In this document: piece by piece, positions 15,775 to 24,343 of the stretch
Layout of the letters: every line of letters begins with the position of its first letter
Numbering within the stretch: position 1 is the stretch's first letter
Notes under the pieces: generated by a model
Told to the model about the DNA's origin: nothing
Database searches by the model: none
Seen by the model: the letters and a program-made list of their open reading frames with translations, nothing else
Program-made: the position numbers and the translations under genes
DNA from: Ruminococcus flavefaciens
Lineage (GTDB): Bacteria > Bacillota > Clostridia > Oscillospirales > Ruminococcaceae
Direction: 5' to 3'
Assembly: GCF_900143025.1 (NCBI RefSeq)
Contig: NZ_FRCT01000001.1
Coordinates: forward strand, 186,001 to 250,000
DNA: 64,000 bases

Positions 15775-16186
15775 TGATAATGGAGCATAAAGACTTAAAA
15801 AAGTGTATGAACTCGGAATTTACATAGTTACGTAACAGACTTTTATAACTGATGAACAATTTGCAGAACTGAAACTTAATCATTTTGATTGCAGAGTAAG
15901 TGATATTGCCAATGAAATTAACAGAGTAATTGAACCGAATGGTTCAAAAAAATTACAGGCAGCATGGATAAATGACTGGCTTGAAAGCATTGGTTTGATA
16001 TGCAAAAATGCAGATGGCTGCCGTGTTGCAACAACAGCAGGCGGTGATATAGGTATTACATCACATATGAAAACAAGAGCTAACGGCGAGGAATACTATC
16101 TTAACCTGTATTCGCCCCAAGTACAGTCATTTATTTTTGACAATCTGAAAGCAATAATAGCATTTCATTATGAGGACAAACAATGA
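15775..16186 (+). pseudogene. Frameshifted gene of unknown family
   Basis: An ATG pair at 15775/15781 after aaggtgag begins MIMEHKDLKK. The frame must then shift by one near 15808 to continue as YELGIYIVT, and crosses a TAA near 15832. It then runs on as QTFITDEQFAELKLNHFDC ... AGGDIGITSHMKTR ... to the stop at 16184-16186. The continuous, protein-like sequence across both lesions indicates a recently broken gene of about 135 residues. The family is not recognised. Its stop overlaps the start of the next gene (atga), so translation of that gene was probably coupled. Confidence 0.6.
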
Positions 16187-16851
16187 AAACAGAGACCATC
16201 GGTGGCAGAACCTGCCATATTATGAAAAACGGCACTGACCTGCCTACGATATACTGGGGCGAGATGAAAAACAGCTCCGAGACTATTGAAAAAGTCCTTG
16301 CGCTGTGCGAGGACATAAAGTGCAACTATATCATTTACGAGGTCGAGGACTGGAACGCCGATTTCTCGCCGTGGGAGTTCACGCTCAACAGGAAAATGTC
16401 TTTTTCGGGCGGCGGAAGCTCAACGCTGGACTGGCTTGTGAACGAATGCGTTCCATACTGCGAAAAGGAGCACGGTCTCACGGGAAAGCGTGTACTCTGC
16501 GGATACTCCCTCGCAGGTCTATTCAGCCTGTGGGCGTTCTATGAAAGTCAGGCGTTTGGAGGAGTTATCAGTTGTTCGGGCTCGCTGTGGTTCGGGGACT
16601 GGATAGGCTACGCCGAGAGTCATACCGCACCGCAGAACAGCTCCGTTTATCTCAGCCTCGGCGACCGCGAGGAAAAGGCTCGGGACCGCATTATGGCGAC
16701 TGTCGGGGACTGCACTCGCAGACAGTATGAGCTTGTGTGCGGCGATAAAAACGTGTCCCGTCATATTCTTGAATGGAACGACGGCGGACATTTCAATGAG
16801 CCTGAGAAGCGTATCGCAAAGGGTATACAATGGATAGAAAGAGAGGTATGA
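16183..16851 (+). CDS. Putative esterase, alpha/beta-hydrolase fold
   Basis: 222 residues. Strand IKCNYIIYEVEDW, nucleophile elbow GYSLAG (Ser), a helix typical of esterase D/enterochelin-esterase-like folds (GVISCSGSLWFGDW) and a catalytic His in NDGGHFNEP are visible. It is cytoplasmic, with no signal peptide. It overlaps the preceding broken gene by four bases (atga) and is followed two bases later by another small gene. The substrate is unknown. Confidence 0.82.
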   Translation: MKTETIGGRTCHIMKNGTDLPTIYWGEMKNSSETIEKVLALCEDIKCNYIIYEVEDWNADFSPWEFTLNRKMSFSGGGSSTLDWLVNECVPYCEKEHGLTGKRVLCGYSLAGLFSLWAFYESQAFGGVISCSGSLWFGDWIGYAESHTAPQNSSVYLSLGDREEKARDRIMATVGDCTRRQYELVCGDKNVSRHILEWNDGGHFNEPEKRIAKGIQWIEREV

Positions 16852-16852
16852 T

Positions 16853-17230
16853 ATGGAATTTGAATACTACAACCCAAGTGATGATAAAAGAAGCTGTGTC
16901 GTGCGGACTCTGACAAAGCTAACGGGTAAGGAGTACAGTACCGTCAAAACAGAGCTTACGGTATTAGCTCGGGAAATTGGCTGCGTATCGTATAACGATG
17001 AAAAAGTTTTCGGTAAATACTTGGAAAATCACAGCATTTACAAGTGGAAATGCTATAATGATACGAAAGTATGCCAACTCGAATTGAACTGTGGTACATA
17101 CTGCGTTTATTGTACAAACAGGGACAATTTCTATCATCTTCTGCCTGTTGTGGACAACGTGATATACGATCGCAGAGATAACAGCCGCGAACTATATGTT
17201 ATTGCTGTTTATAAAAAGGAGACCATATGA
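16853..17230 (+). CDS. Small protein, possible papain-like fold
   Basis: 125 residues. The N-terminal pattern SCVVRTLTKLTGKEYSTVKTEL resembles the DCVxRAL start of small cysteine-peptidase-like proteins. A His in FYHLLPVVDNVIYD and following Asp would complete a Cys-His-Asp set. That reading is inference from motif layout only, and catalysis is unproven. The gene overlaps the next start (atatga) and belongs to the 16183-17937 set. Confidence 0.65.
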   Translation: MEFEYYNPSDDKRSCVVRTLTKLTGKEYSTVKTELTVLAREIGCVSYNDEKVFGKYLENHSIYKWKCYNDTKVCQLELNCGTYCVYCTNRDNFYHLLPVVDNVIYDRRDNSRELYVIAVYKKETI

Positions 17231-17937
17231 TATCCGGATTAAAAAACAAAGTAGCCGTAGTAACAGGCGGTGCAAACGGGATAGGCAAGTGCATAGCCGA
17301 GGAGTTCCGCAAAAACGGAGCGGCGGTGTGCGTTATCGACAAAGCCGAGGGAGACCACTTCGTCGGCGACATTTCAGACAAGTCCGTGCTTGAAAAATTC
17401 GCACAGCAGGTAATAGCTCAGCACGGACACATCGACTTCCTCGTGAACAACGCTCTGCCGCTGATGAAAGGCATTGATGAGTGCAGCTATGAGGAGTTCC
17501 AGTATGCACTGTCAGTGGGCGTGACTGCGCCGTTTTATCTGTCGAAGCTGTTCGCTCCGTACTTTAACAAGGGCGGCAGTATCATCAATATTTCGTCCTC
17601 ACGCGACCGCATGAGTCAGCCTCAGACCGAGAGCTACACGGCAGCGAAAGGCGGAATAGCAGCCCTCACTCACGCTCTTGCGGTAAGCCTTGCAGGAAAG
17701 GTTCGAGTGAATTCTATCTCCCCGGGTTGGATCGATACGTCCTACAAAGTCTATGACGGTCCCGATGCATATCAGCAGCCCTGCGGACGTGTGGGAAATC
17801 CAATGGATATCGCCAATATGGTGATGTTCCTCTGCTCCGACAAGGCAGGCTTCATCACAGGCGAGAATATCTGCATCGACGGTGGTATGACCAAACTGAT
17901 GATATATCACGGCGATAACGGATGGGAGCTGAAATGA
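17227..17937 (+). CDS. Short-chain dehydrogenase/reductase (SDR)
   Basis: 236 residues with the classical SDR layout: cofactor motif TGGANGIGK (about 13-21), DKAEGD after the second strand (acidic residue favouring NAD), NNAL, Ser in IINISSSRDR, catalytic YxxxK in SYTAAKGG, and the C-terminal ICIDGGMTK. It is an NAD(P)-dependent oxidoreductase of unknown substrate. A ribosome site (aaaggag) is inside the end of the preceding gene, and the two overlap by four bases. Confidence 0.92.
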   Translation: MISGLKNKVAVVTGGANGIGKCIAEEFRKNGAAVCVIDKAEGDHFVGDISDKSVLEKFAQQVIAQHGHIDFLVNNALPLMKGIDECSYEEFQYALSVGVTAPFYLSKLFAPYFNKGGSIINISSSRDRMSQPQTESYTAAKGGIAALTHALAVSLAGKVRVNSISPGWIDTSYKVYDGPDAYQQPCGRVGNPMDIANMVMFLCSDKAGFITGENICIDGGMTKLMIYHGDNGWELK

Positions 17938-18016
17938 TCATATAAATATCAGACAACATGCTTTGAGCTGCCTCTTGAAGCATTTTATTTATAACAAAGA
18001 AACACAGGTGATAAAA

Positions 18017-19252
18017 ATGTCAGAAGTAAAAGAATATAAATGTCCGTCCTGCGGAGCTCCGATGTATTATGACATCAAACAGAAAACATTGTCATGCAGA
18101 TTTTGTCAGAATACATACGATCAGGAGTACATTATCTCCCACCTCGATGAAGAAACTAACGGAAAGCTTCCTGATTTTGACTGGGTAAAAAGGTCAAAAG
18201 CAGTATGGGAGCCCTATGTAAGTGATAAGATCGAAGAATTTAAATGTCCGTCGTGCGGCGGAAAGATAATAACTCAATCTTCGACTGCAACGGCAAAATG
18301 TCCGTTTTGCACCCATGATCTGATAATCTCTTCTGACCTGCAGGGAGACATCAGACCTGACAAGGTTATTCCGTTCAGGATAACTAAAAAGGAATTTGCG
18401 GATAAATACACACACTATATTTCAGGGGTAAAAAATGTTCCCAGGGTATTCAAGGATAAGGCTGCACTGGATAATATAACAGGCTGCTATATACCTGTCT
18501 GGGGATACAGCTGTACCTGCGAATCGACTATTAATTCGGATTTCTGTTCGTCTATAACTGTAAAGGATTATCCGATACTTGCAAACGACAAAAACATGGG
18601 CTGGCAAGTTTTTTATTCCATGTGGCCATTCAATTTCAGTGAAGCAGATGATTTTAACGAGTCATACCTTACGGGCTTTTATGCAAGCAGATATACTATC
18701 GGAGCTGAAAACGCAATGAGAACTGCTGACTACTACATAAAAGAAGAGTGCCCTGGAAGCAGACAATATGAAGCTAAATACAAAAAAGAGTTTGAATCAG
18801 ATAAAATACCATCAGAATCTCAGGGAGAAGGAATAAAAAAGATCATACACAACAGGGAGCTAACGTATTATCTTGTGCCTGTATGGCTTCTGAATATAAA
18901 ATACGTTAACAGGACCTATACCATTGCCATGAATGGTCAGACAGGAAAAATGTGTGCCGATGATCTTGCTGATAACCCATTGTATTATACCTGGTTTAAA
19001 AGAATATACCTTATCGTTCAACTGATAGACTTTATTTTGGGATTTTTAGTATTAAAACGGATCGACAGAGAGGTCGGTTTTGAGACATTTGATTTTATTG
19101 TAATATTAATAGGAATGAGCGTGTTTTCTACGTTTTTGTTTAATTTAATAATAACTTCGATAATATGCAGGCTCATATTCCGCAGAACCAGAAAGAAACT
19201 AAAACCGATCGAAAAGAATCGCTTGTTTTATGTACGGGATTTTCTTGAGTAA
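18017..19252 (+). CDS. Zinc-ribbon membrane protein
   Basis: The start at 18017 is chosen because the protein family pattern begins at MSEVKEYKCPSCGAPM and aggtgat lies just upstream, though an earlier in-frame ATG exists at 17963. Two zinc ribbons are visible (CPSCG ... CRFC, and CPSCGG ... CPFC), followed by a globular region of about 230 residues and two C-terminal membrane helices (LIVQLIDFILGFLVL and VILIGMSVFSTFLFNLIITSII). It resembles TFIIB-type zinc-ribbon membrane proteins common in Ruminococcus-like genomes. The function is not known. Confidence 0.82.
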   Translation: MSEVKEYKCPSCGAPMYYDIKQKTLSCRFCQNTYDQEYIISHLDEETNGKLPDFDWVKRSKAVWEPYVSDKIEEFKCPSCGGKIITQSSTATAKCPFCTHDLIISSDLQGDIRPDKVIPFRITKKEFADKYTHYISGVKNVPRVFKDKAALDNITGCYIPVWGYSCTCESTINSDFCSSITVKDYPILANDKNMGWQVFYSMWPFNFSEADDFNESYLTGFYASRYTIGAENAMRTADYYIKEECPGSRQYEAKYKKEFESDKIPSESQGEGIKKIIHNRELTYYLVPVWLLNIKYVNRTYTIAMNGQTGKMCADDLADNPLYYTWFKRIYLIVQLIDFILGFLVLKRIDREVGFETFDFIVILIGMSVFSTFLFNLIITSIICRLIFRRTRKKLKPIEKNRLFYVRDFLE

Positions 19253-19285
19253 AAAGCGCCTATGTGACAAAGAGGTCAGGTTTGA

Positions 19286-19399
19286 ATTTTTGAGTCAATA
19301 CATCAGTTACGGACAGTAACGGCAGAGTCGGCAGGTAATGTACTGACTGCACAGGATCGTTTCAAGGCTTATCTCGATTATTTTCAGATAAAGCATTAA
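19286..19399 (+). pseudogene. Short coding-like remnant
   Basis: An open frame without a start codon reads LRTVTAESAGNVLTAQDRFKAYLDYFQIKH and stops at 19397-19399. A weak hairpin with a T-rich tail follows (19417-19446). It is possibly the end of a deleted gene, and no family is recognised. Confidence 0.3.
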
Positions 19400-19529
19400 A
19401 ATGAATATACACAAATAAAAATTCCTCTCATCGTGAGGACTTTTATTTACTTTATATAAAATCAACTCTATATTGCAGAAACGCAATCACAAGCATTATC
19501 ACATTTACTCCCCATTTTTATGATTCATG

Positions 19530-19558
19530 TTGACAATACAATTGGTTAGTGGTATAAT
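19530..19558 (+). promoter_or_regulatory. Consensus sigma-A promoter
   Basis: TTGACA (19530-19535), 17-nt spacer, TATAAT (19553-19558). It drives the DtxR-like gene and probably the ABC transporter behind it. Confidence 0.88.
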
Positions 19559-19597
19559 CTTAATATGACGTTATTATATACTAACTAATTGTATTGA
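19536..19597 (+). promoter_or_regulatory. Candidate operator dyad around the -10 and start site
   Basis: Arms atacaattggttagt (19536-19550) and actaactaattgtat (about 19580-19594) are inverted copies with one mismatch. One arm fills the promoter spacer and the other lies downstream of the start site, so occupancy of both would block transcription. Autorepression by the DtxR-like product is the simplest reading. Confidence 0.6.
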
Positions 19598-19615
19598 ATT
19601 AAAGAAGATGTTTTA

Positions 19616-19870
19616 GTGCTCGGTAAAAAAACGGAGAATTATCTTGGAACTATACTCAAAATTCAGGAATCGTGCGGCAGTGCCGGAGGTATTGATATAG
19701 TCGGAGAACTTGGCGTTTCAAAACCAACGGTCAGTATAGCTGTTCGTGAATCTGAGAAAGAAGGATACATTGAAGGTATAAACGGTTCTCATATAGTTTT
19801 TTCTTTCAGAAACATCCTGAGATCATATCACAAGAGAATAACAGTTTTAGGAGCTGTTTTTTTGACATAA
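19616..19870 (+). CDS. DtxR/MntR-type repressor, N-terminal HTH only (truncated)
   Basis: 84 residues from GTG 19616. The sequence KKTENYLGTILKIQESCG ... ELGVSKPTVSIAVRESEKEGYI is the wHTH of iron- or manganese-dependent repressors. After about residue 62 the normal metal-binding and dimerisation domain is missing. The remaining tail resembles the start of it (HKRITVLGAVF) before a stop in a T-run at 19855-19865, so a frameshift in the run may have removed the rest. It sits under a perfect promoter with an inverted-repeat operator and directly precedes an ABC transporter. Confidence 0.7.
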   Translation: MLGKKTENYLGTILKIQESCGSAGGIDIVGELGVSKPTVSIAVRESEKEGYIEGINGSHIVFSFRNILRSYHKRITVLGAVFLT

Positions 19871-19902
19871 TGTTTGTTATAGCTAACTTAATGGAGGAAT
19901 AT

Positions 19903-20604
19903 ATGAAAACAGTTGAATTCGAGAATGTAGTAAAAATTTATGGTAAAGGTGAGGGAAAGCAGGTAGCAGTAGACCATGTGAGCTTTACCATAGAAAAAGG
20001 AGAATTTGTAGTCATACTCGGACAGTCGGGCGCAGGAAAGTCCACTGTGCTGAATATGCTGGGAGGTATGGACGTACCGACTGAGGGCAAGGTGATCGTT
20101 GACGGAAAGGATATATCTTCCTATAGCGATAAACAGCTTTCGGAATACCGTGCTGATACTATCGGATTTATTTTTCAGTTCTATAATCTTCTTCCCGGAC
20201 TTACCGCTTACGAAAATGTAGCACTTGTCAAGGACATAAAGAGATCTGCGCTCAGTGCAGATGAAATGCTTGAGCGCGTGGGACTTGCCGACCAGAAGAA
20301 TAAGTTCCCGACACAGATGTCAGGCGGTCAGCAGCAAAGAGTATCTATTGCAAGAGCTCTTGCCAAAGATCCTAAGATAATCCTCGGCGATGAGCCTACG
20401 GGCGCACTTGATTCGGAAACGGGAAAGCTGGTCATAGATCTGCTGCAAAAGCTTTCTACCGAGCATGGAAATACGGTGATACTTGTTACTCATAATGCAG
20501 ATATCGCAAAGTGTGCAAATCGTATAATCCATATGAGGAACGGTAAGATAAAGTCTATTAAGACCAATGAAAATCCGCTGTCCGTAAACGATATCGACTG
20601 GTGA
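19903..20604 (+). CDS. ABC transporter ATP-binding protein, MacB/LolD type
   Basis: Start ATG 19903 (ggagg five bases upstream) gives 233 residues. Walker A GQSGAGKST, signature MSGGQQQR, Walker B ILGDEPTGALD and H-loop VTHNAD are all intact. The X-loop region FQFYNLLPGLTAYENV is typical of the MacB/LolD/FtsE subfamily that partners FtsX-like permeases. It is followed ten bases later by such a permease, forming a mechanotransmission-type ABC system for peptide or envelope-stress substrates. Confidence 0.93.
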   Translation: MKTVEFENVVKIYGKGEGKQVAVDHVSFTIEKGEFVVILGQSGAGKSTVLNMLGGMDVPTEGKVIVDGKDISSYSDKQLSEYRADTIGFIFQFYNLLPGLTAYENVALVKDIKRSALSADEMLERVGLADQKNKFPTQMSGGQQQRVSIARALAKDPKIILGDEPTGALDSETGKLVIDLLQKLSTEHGNTVILVTHNADIAKCANRIIHMRNGKIKSIKTNENPLSVNDIDW

Positions 20605-20614
20605 GGTGACAGCA

Positions 20615-22909
20615 ATGCTCAGAAGAAAAATGCTTCGTGACATCAGGGCGAACCTTGCACAGTTCTTTTCAATAATGCTGCTGTCACTGATAGCTATGTG
20701 GTGCTATACGGGATTTCAGGCAAATGTCATCGGCGGCAAAAAAGCAAGAAACGATTTTGAAAACAGTTCAAACTTTGCTGACGGCTGGATATATGGTGCG
20801 GATTTCAATGAGGAACAGGCAAAGAAAATTGCAGCTATCAGCGGCATCAAAGATGTACAGCGACGAACCGAGGTGCTCGGAAAAGCTGATGAAAAATACA
20901 ATACTGCGGAAATGTACTGCTATTTTCAGAACAGTGCTGATGTTACGATACCTCGCACGACAGAAGGAGCTGACTTCAATGCAGATGATGAAGAAGGCTT
21001 GTGGCTGTTCAGCAGATTTGCCGAGGCATGGGGAATAAAGGTCGGTGATAAATTCACGGTTCATGTTATGGGACTTGACATCGAAAAAGAAGTCAAGGGA
21101 TTTATTGTCACTCCCGAATATGGATACGCCTGCGCCTCGACTGATACTGATACGGACTTTCATAACATAGGATTTGCCTATTTGTCGCAGAAAGTCCTGC
21201 CGGAGGATATGCGTATCAGCAACGAACTGATATTTACTTGTAATGGCAAGGCACTCGGCTACGAAAAGGATATCGCAAATGCTCTTGGCGATAATTACGC
21301 ATATTTTGCCGACAGAAACAGTATTCGCGGCTGGTATCAGCTTTCGGACGAGCTTGCTCAGCACGACAGCTTTTCGTACATATTCTCTTTTGTATTCGTA
21401 GCTATTGCACTGCTCGTTATTATCACCACTATGAAACGTATGATAGCACAGCAGAGAACGCAGATAGGCACACTTAACGCTCTCGGCATGAAAAAGCGAA
21501 AGATACTTGCTCACTATCTCAGCTACAGCTTTGTACTGTCGACGATCGGCTGTGTACTTGGTATTATTCTCGGTATACTGACATTCGGCAGACTTATGGT
21601 GAATATGTTCAGTAAGTTCTATACGCTCCCGGACTGGCAGCCGGGATTCAGCTATAAGAGTATCATAGTTGCGGCGGTTCTTGTGTTTATATGTACGGGA
21701 ACGTCTTATCTTAGCTGTAAGCAGATACTGAAGATACACCCGTCGGAGGCTCTCAGACCTGCGGCTGCCAAAACTACAAAACCCTGCATTTTTGAGAAAT
21801 TGCCGTTCTGGAAGAAGCTCAGTTTCAATGTAAGGTATAATCTCCGCGATATATCACGCTCTAAAATGAGAGCGTTTATGGGAGTTTTCGGCACCTGTAT
21901 GGGCATGATGATAATGGAACTGGGTATCGGTGCCTATGATACAGTAGATTATGTCCGCGACTGGTATTTCCATGATATCCAGAATTATGAGTATCAGGTT
22001 CTGCTCAATGACAACTGCACTCCCGAACAGGCTGAAGAGTTAAAAATCGATACAGGCGGTGAGCTTATAGCTATGGAATCAATATCCATAGCAGCAAAGG
22101 AACACCCGACTTCCGACGGTATCATAAGCTGTAAACTGGCAGTTACCGAGGGTGAGCAGCTCTACTGCGTATCGGATACAGAGCTCAGAACAACTCCCAT
22201 AAGGAAAGGCACTGTTGCTCTGACTATGAAACAAGCAAAAAAGCTTGGACTTTCAGAGGGAGACAAGGTTTACTGGAAAACAGCGACAGGTTCTGAATGG
22301 AACGAGAGTAAAATTGGACTTATATCACGCCACCCGAATATTACGGGAATCACCATGCTGCGTGAGGATTATGAAGCCGCAGGAATGAAGTTCCGTCCTG
22401 TAATGCTGGTATCGAAGAACAACTGTGAAAAAACTGCCGATAACGACTGTGTTTCTGCTGTTCATAGCATGAAAGACCTTATTGCTGCGTTTGACAAGAT
22501 GATGGAGATAATGAATCTGCTGGTATATTTCATGGTGGTATTCTCAATTCTGCTGATAGTTATAGTTCTCTATAATTCGGGTAATCTTTCATTCAATGAG
22601 CGCGAAAAGGAATTTGCGACTCTTAAAGTCCTTGGCTTTAAGAGCAACGCAGTCCGCAGACTGCTGTCCACACAGAACCTGTGGCTGTCCATTATCGGCT
22701 GCATATTCGGACTGCCCCTCGGACGTGTACCGTTACAGGCAATGATGGACTCCAACGGCGACGCAGTTGACTGGCCGTGCTATATTGCGCCCACAACGTA
22801 TATAATCGCGGCAATATTTGTAATGACCGTATCCGTACTTGTCAGCTTTATGTTCTCGCGCAGAATAAAGAAAATAGACATGGTCGAAGTGCTGAAAGGC
22901 ATGGAATAA
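20615..22909 (+). CDS. FtsX-like ABC permease
   Basis: About 764 residues from ATG 20615 (gaggtga upstream). The first helix (FFSIMLLSLIAMWCYTGF) is followed by a large extracytoplasmic domain. Three helices around 260-370 (SYIFSFVFVAIALLVII, LSYSFVLSTIGCVLGIILGIL) carry an FtsX motif, and a second half repeats the design with helices near 635-755 (LLVYFMVVFSILLIVIVLYNS, FATLKVLGFKSNAVRR, ending VSFMFSRRIKKID). This is the duplicated BceB/YvbO-like or MacB-like long permease form. It is the partner of the preceding ATPase. Confidence 0.9.
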   Translation: MLRRKMLRDIRANLAQFFSIMLLSLIAMWCYTGFQANVIGGKKARNDFENSSNFADGWIYGADFNEEQAKKIAAISGIKDVQRRTEVLGKADEKYNTAEMYCYFQNSADVTIPRTTEGADFNADDEEGLWLFSRFAEAWGIKVGDKFTVHVMGLDIEKEVKGFIVTPEYGYACASTDTDTDFHNIGFAYLSQKVLPEDMRISNELIFTCNGKALGYEKDIANALGDNYAYFADRNSIRGWYQLSDELAQHDSFSYIFSFVFVAIALLVIITTMKRMIAQQRTQIGTLNALGMKKRKILAHYLSYSFVLSTIGCVLGIILGILTFGRLMVNMFSKFYTLPDWQPGFSYKSIIVAAVLVFICTGTSYLSCKQILKIHPSEALRPAAAKTTKPCIFEKLPFWKKLSFNVRYNLRDISRSKMRAFMGVFGTCMGMMIMELGIGAYDTVDYVRDWYFHDIQNYEYQVLLNDNCTPEQAEELKIDTGGELIAMESISIAAKEHPTSDGIISCKLAVTEGEQLYCVSDTELRTTPIRKGTVALTMKQAKKLGLSEGDKVYWKTATGSEWNESKIGLISRHPNITGITMLREDYEAAGMKFRPVMLVSKNNCEKTADNDCVSAVHSMKDLIAAFDKMMEIMNLLVYFMVVFSILLIVIVLYNSGNLSFNEREKEFATLKVLGFKSNAVRRLLSTQNLWLSIIGCIFGLPLGRVPLQAMMDSNGDAVDWPCYIAPTTYIIAAIFVMTVSVLVSFMFSRRIKKIDMVEVLKGME

Positions 22910-22928
22910 AAACGCAGAAAGGGTATTT

Positions 22929-23549
22929 ATGAAAAAAGTACGCTCATTATCAAAAGAGAAAATAGATGAAATATCCGCACTTATCGGTGCGTCGTTCTGG
23001 GATTTTCCCTATGAACCCAATGAAGGCGGACTGAAACCGTTCTTTCCGTCAAAAGCGGCTATGACGGAATATATGAAGTCATTTGTTATTGCAGGCATCG
23101 AAAGCGGAACGTTTTACTGCACCGATCACGGCGAGGGCTATATCCTCATCACCGATACAAAGGGAAATCATCCGAATTTCCGAAGCATTGTCAAAATGGC
23201 ACGGCGAATGAAAAATGCGCTTGGCGGCTGGGGCAAACTGTTTTCATTTCTGAAACAGGCAAACAGCGGCTGTGACATCAAGCCCCTTGAGATACAGATG
23301 AAAAGGCAGAAGAAGCCCTATGTCAAGGTTGAAATGCTGATCGTGACAGAGAAGTATCAGGGACAAGGATATATGCGAAAACTTATGGAGTTTGCCTATA
23401 AAATGGCAGACAAAAACGGCTGTCCCTGCATACTTGATACAGACGCAAAGGGCAAATGCGACAGATATGTGCATCTGGGCATGAAGCTCGTTCAGACGCG
23501 AACGGCGGCAGGCTGTAAGATATATGACCTTATGTACAGCGGCTGGTAG
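22929..23549 (+). CDS. GNAT-family N-acetyltransferase
   Basis: 206 residues. Acetyl-CoA-binding motif A is seen in KVEMLIVTEKYQGQGYMRKLMEFAY (QGQGYMRKL as the pyrophosphate loop), followed by motif B-like CDRYVHLGMKLVQTR. The substrate is unknown. aaaggg lies upstream of ATG 22929, and the gene is 20 bases after the FtsX gene and probably in the same transcript. Confidence 0.82.
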   Translation: MKKVRSLSKEKIDEISALIGASFWDFPYEPNEGGLKPFFPSKAAMTEYMKSFVIAGIESGTFYCTDHGEGYILITDTKGNHPNFRSIVKMARRMKNALGGWGKLFSFLKQANSGCDIKPLEIQMKRQKKPYVKVEMLIVTEKYQGQGYMRKLMEFAYKMADKNGCPCILDTDAKGKCDRYVHLGMKLVQTRTAAGCKIYDLMYSGW

Positions 23550-23679
23550 ATGCTGGTTACAGGTATCAGCCTGATGTGGCACAATATCTTTCTGATTTCC
23601 GTGATCGTCGTCAATAGGGGAATTATGACCGTTGTACTGAAAGCAACAGAGGGGAAATGAAAGTGAAAAGGAGTTTAAT

Positions 23680-24330
23680 ATGTATTTGGTTTTTTCGATA
23701 TTAGGTCTTATTGGCGGTCTGCTTTGCTGTGTGGGAGATATTCTCTTTGATTTGAAAGGTAAAGGAAATGAAAAACTTGGAACTTCAAAGAATATTGACA
23801 GCAACTGGCTCAAAATGGCTGACCGTAGATTCGGTTTGTCTATCGCTCTTGCTATGATAGGCGATGCGCTGGTAGGACTCGGATTATATTCTATCGGTAT
23901 GCAGATTGCTGAAACACATTCGCTGCTCGGTTATATGACGATAGGTTTCGGATATTTCGGTGCAATGGCAGGCATTTTTATTCATGCTTTTCTCTGTATT
24001 CAGGCACTGATTTACAAAGGTGCGATGATACACGGAAATTTACAGATCGCTGACGATATACTCGAAAAAATATACAAGCAGATCATGCCGACATTTCTTT
24101 TAGGTTATGCAACACTTTTAGTACCGACAGTTCTTGTCATAATCGCTATTCTGAACGGCGCACTTGATGTACCAAAGATATGTGTACTTCTGAATCCGAT
24201 CGTATTCCTGATAATTGGAACGACCTGCCGAAAAATTGATCCGGTAAAATTTCAGGATCTCCCCGGAATCATCATGCCGAGCTTCGGACTTTCCATGTTC
24301 GGACTAATCGGCATTCTGAACCTGATATAG
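23680..24330 (+). CDS. Multi-span membrane protein (DUF6796-like)
   Basis: 216 residues with about six hydrophobic segments, starting IFSILGLIGGLLCCVGDILFD. Charged patches such as NWLKMADRRFG and KGAMIHGN lie between helices. From memory it fits the DUF6796 family of Firmicute membrane proteins, but that name is not certain. It stands between the GNAT gene and a drug/metabolite transporter gene 13 bases downstream. Confidence 0.72.
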   Translation: MYLVFSILGLIGGLLCCVGDILFDLKGKGNEKLGTSKNIDSNWLKMADRRFGLSIALAMIGDALVGLGLYSIGMQIAETHSLLGYMTIGFGYFGAMAGIFIHAFLCIQALIYKGAMIHGNLQIADDILEKIYKQIMPTFLLGYATLLVPTVLVIIAILNGALDVPKICVLLNPIVFLIIGTTCRKIDPVKFQDLPGIIMPSFGLSMFGLIGILNLI

Positions 24331-24343
24331 AAGGGGGGCATAG

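Noticed and set aside
20768-21739. 323-aa minus-strand frame
   Set aside because: It lies antisense to the FtsX-type permease, has no ribosome site and no protein-like motif. It is a shadow of the real gene.
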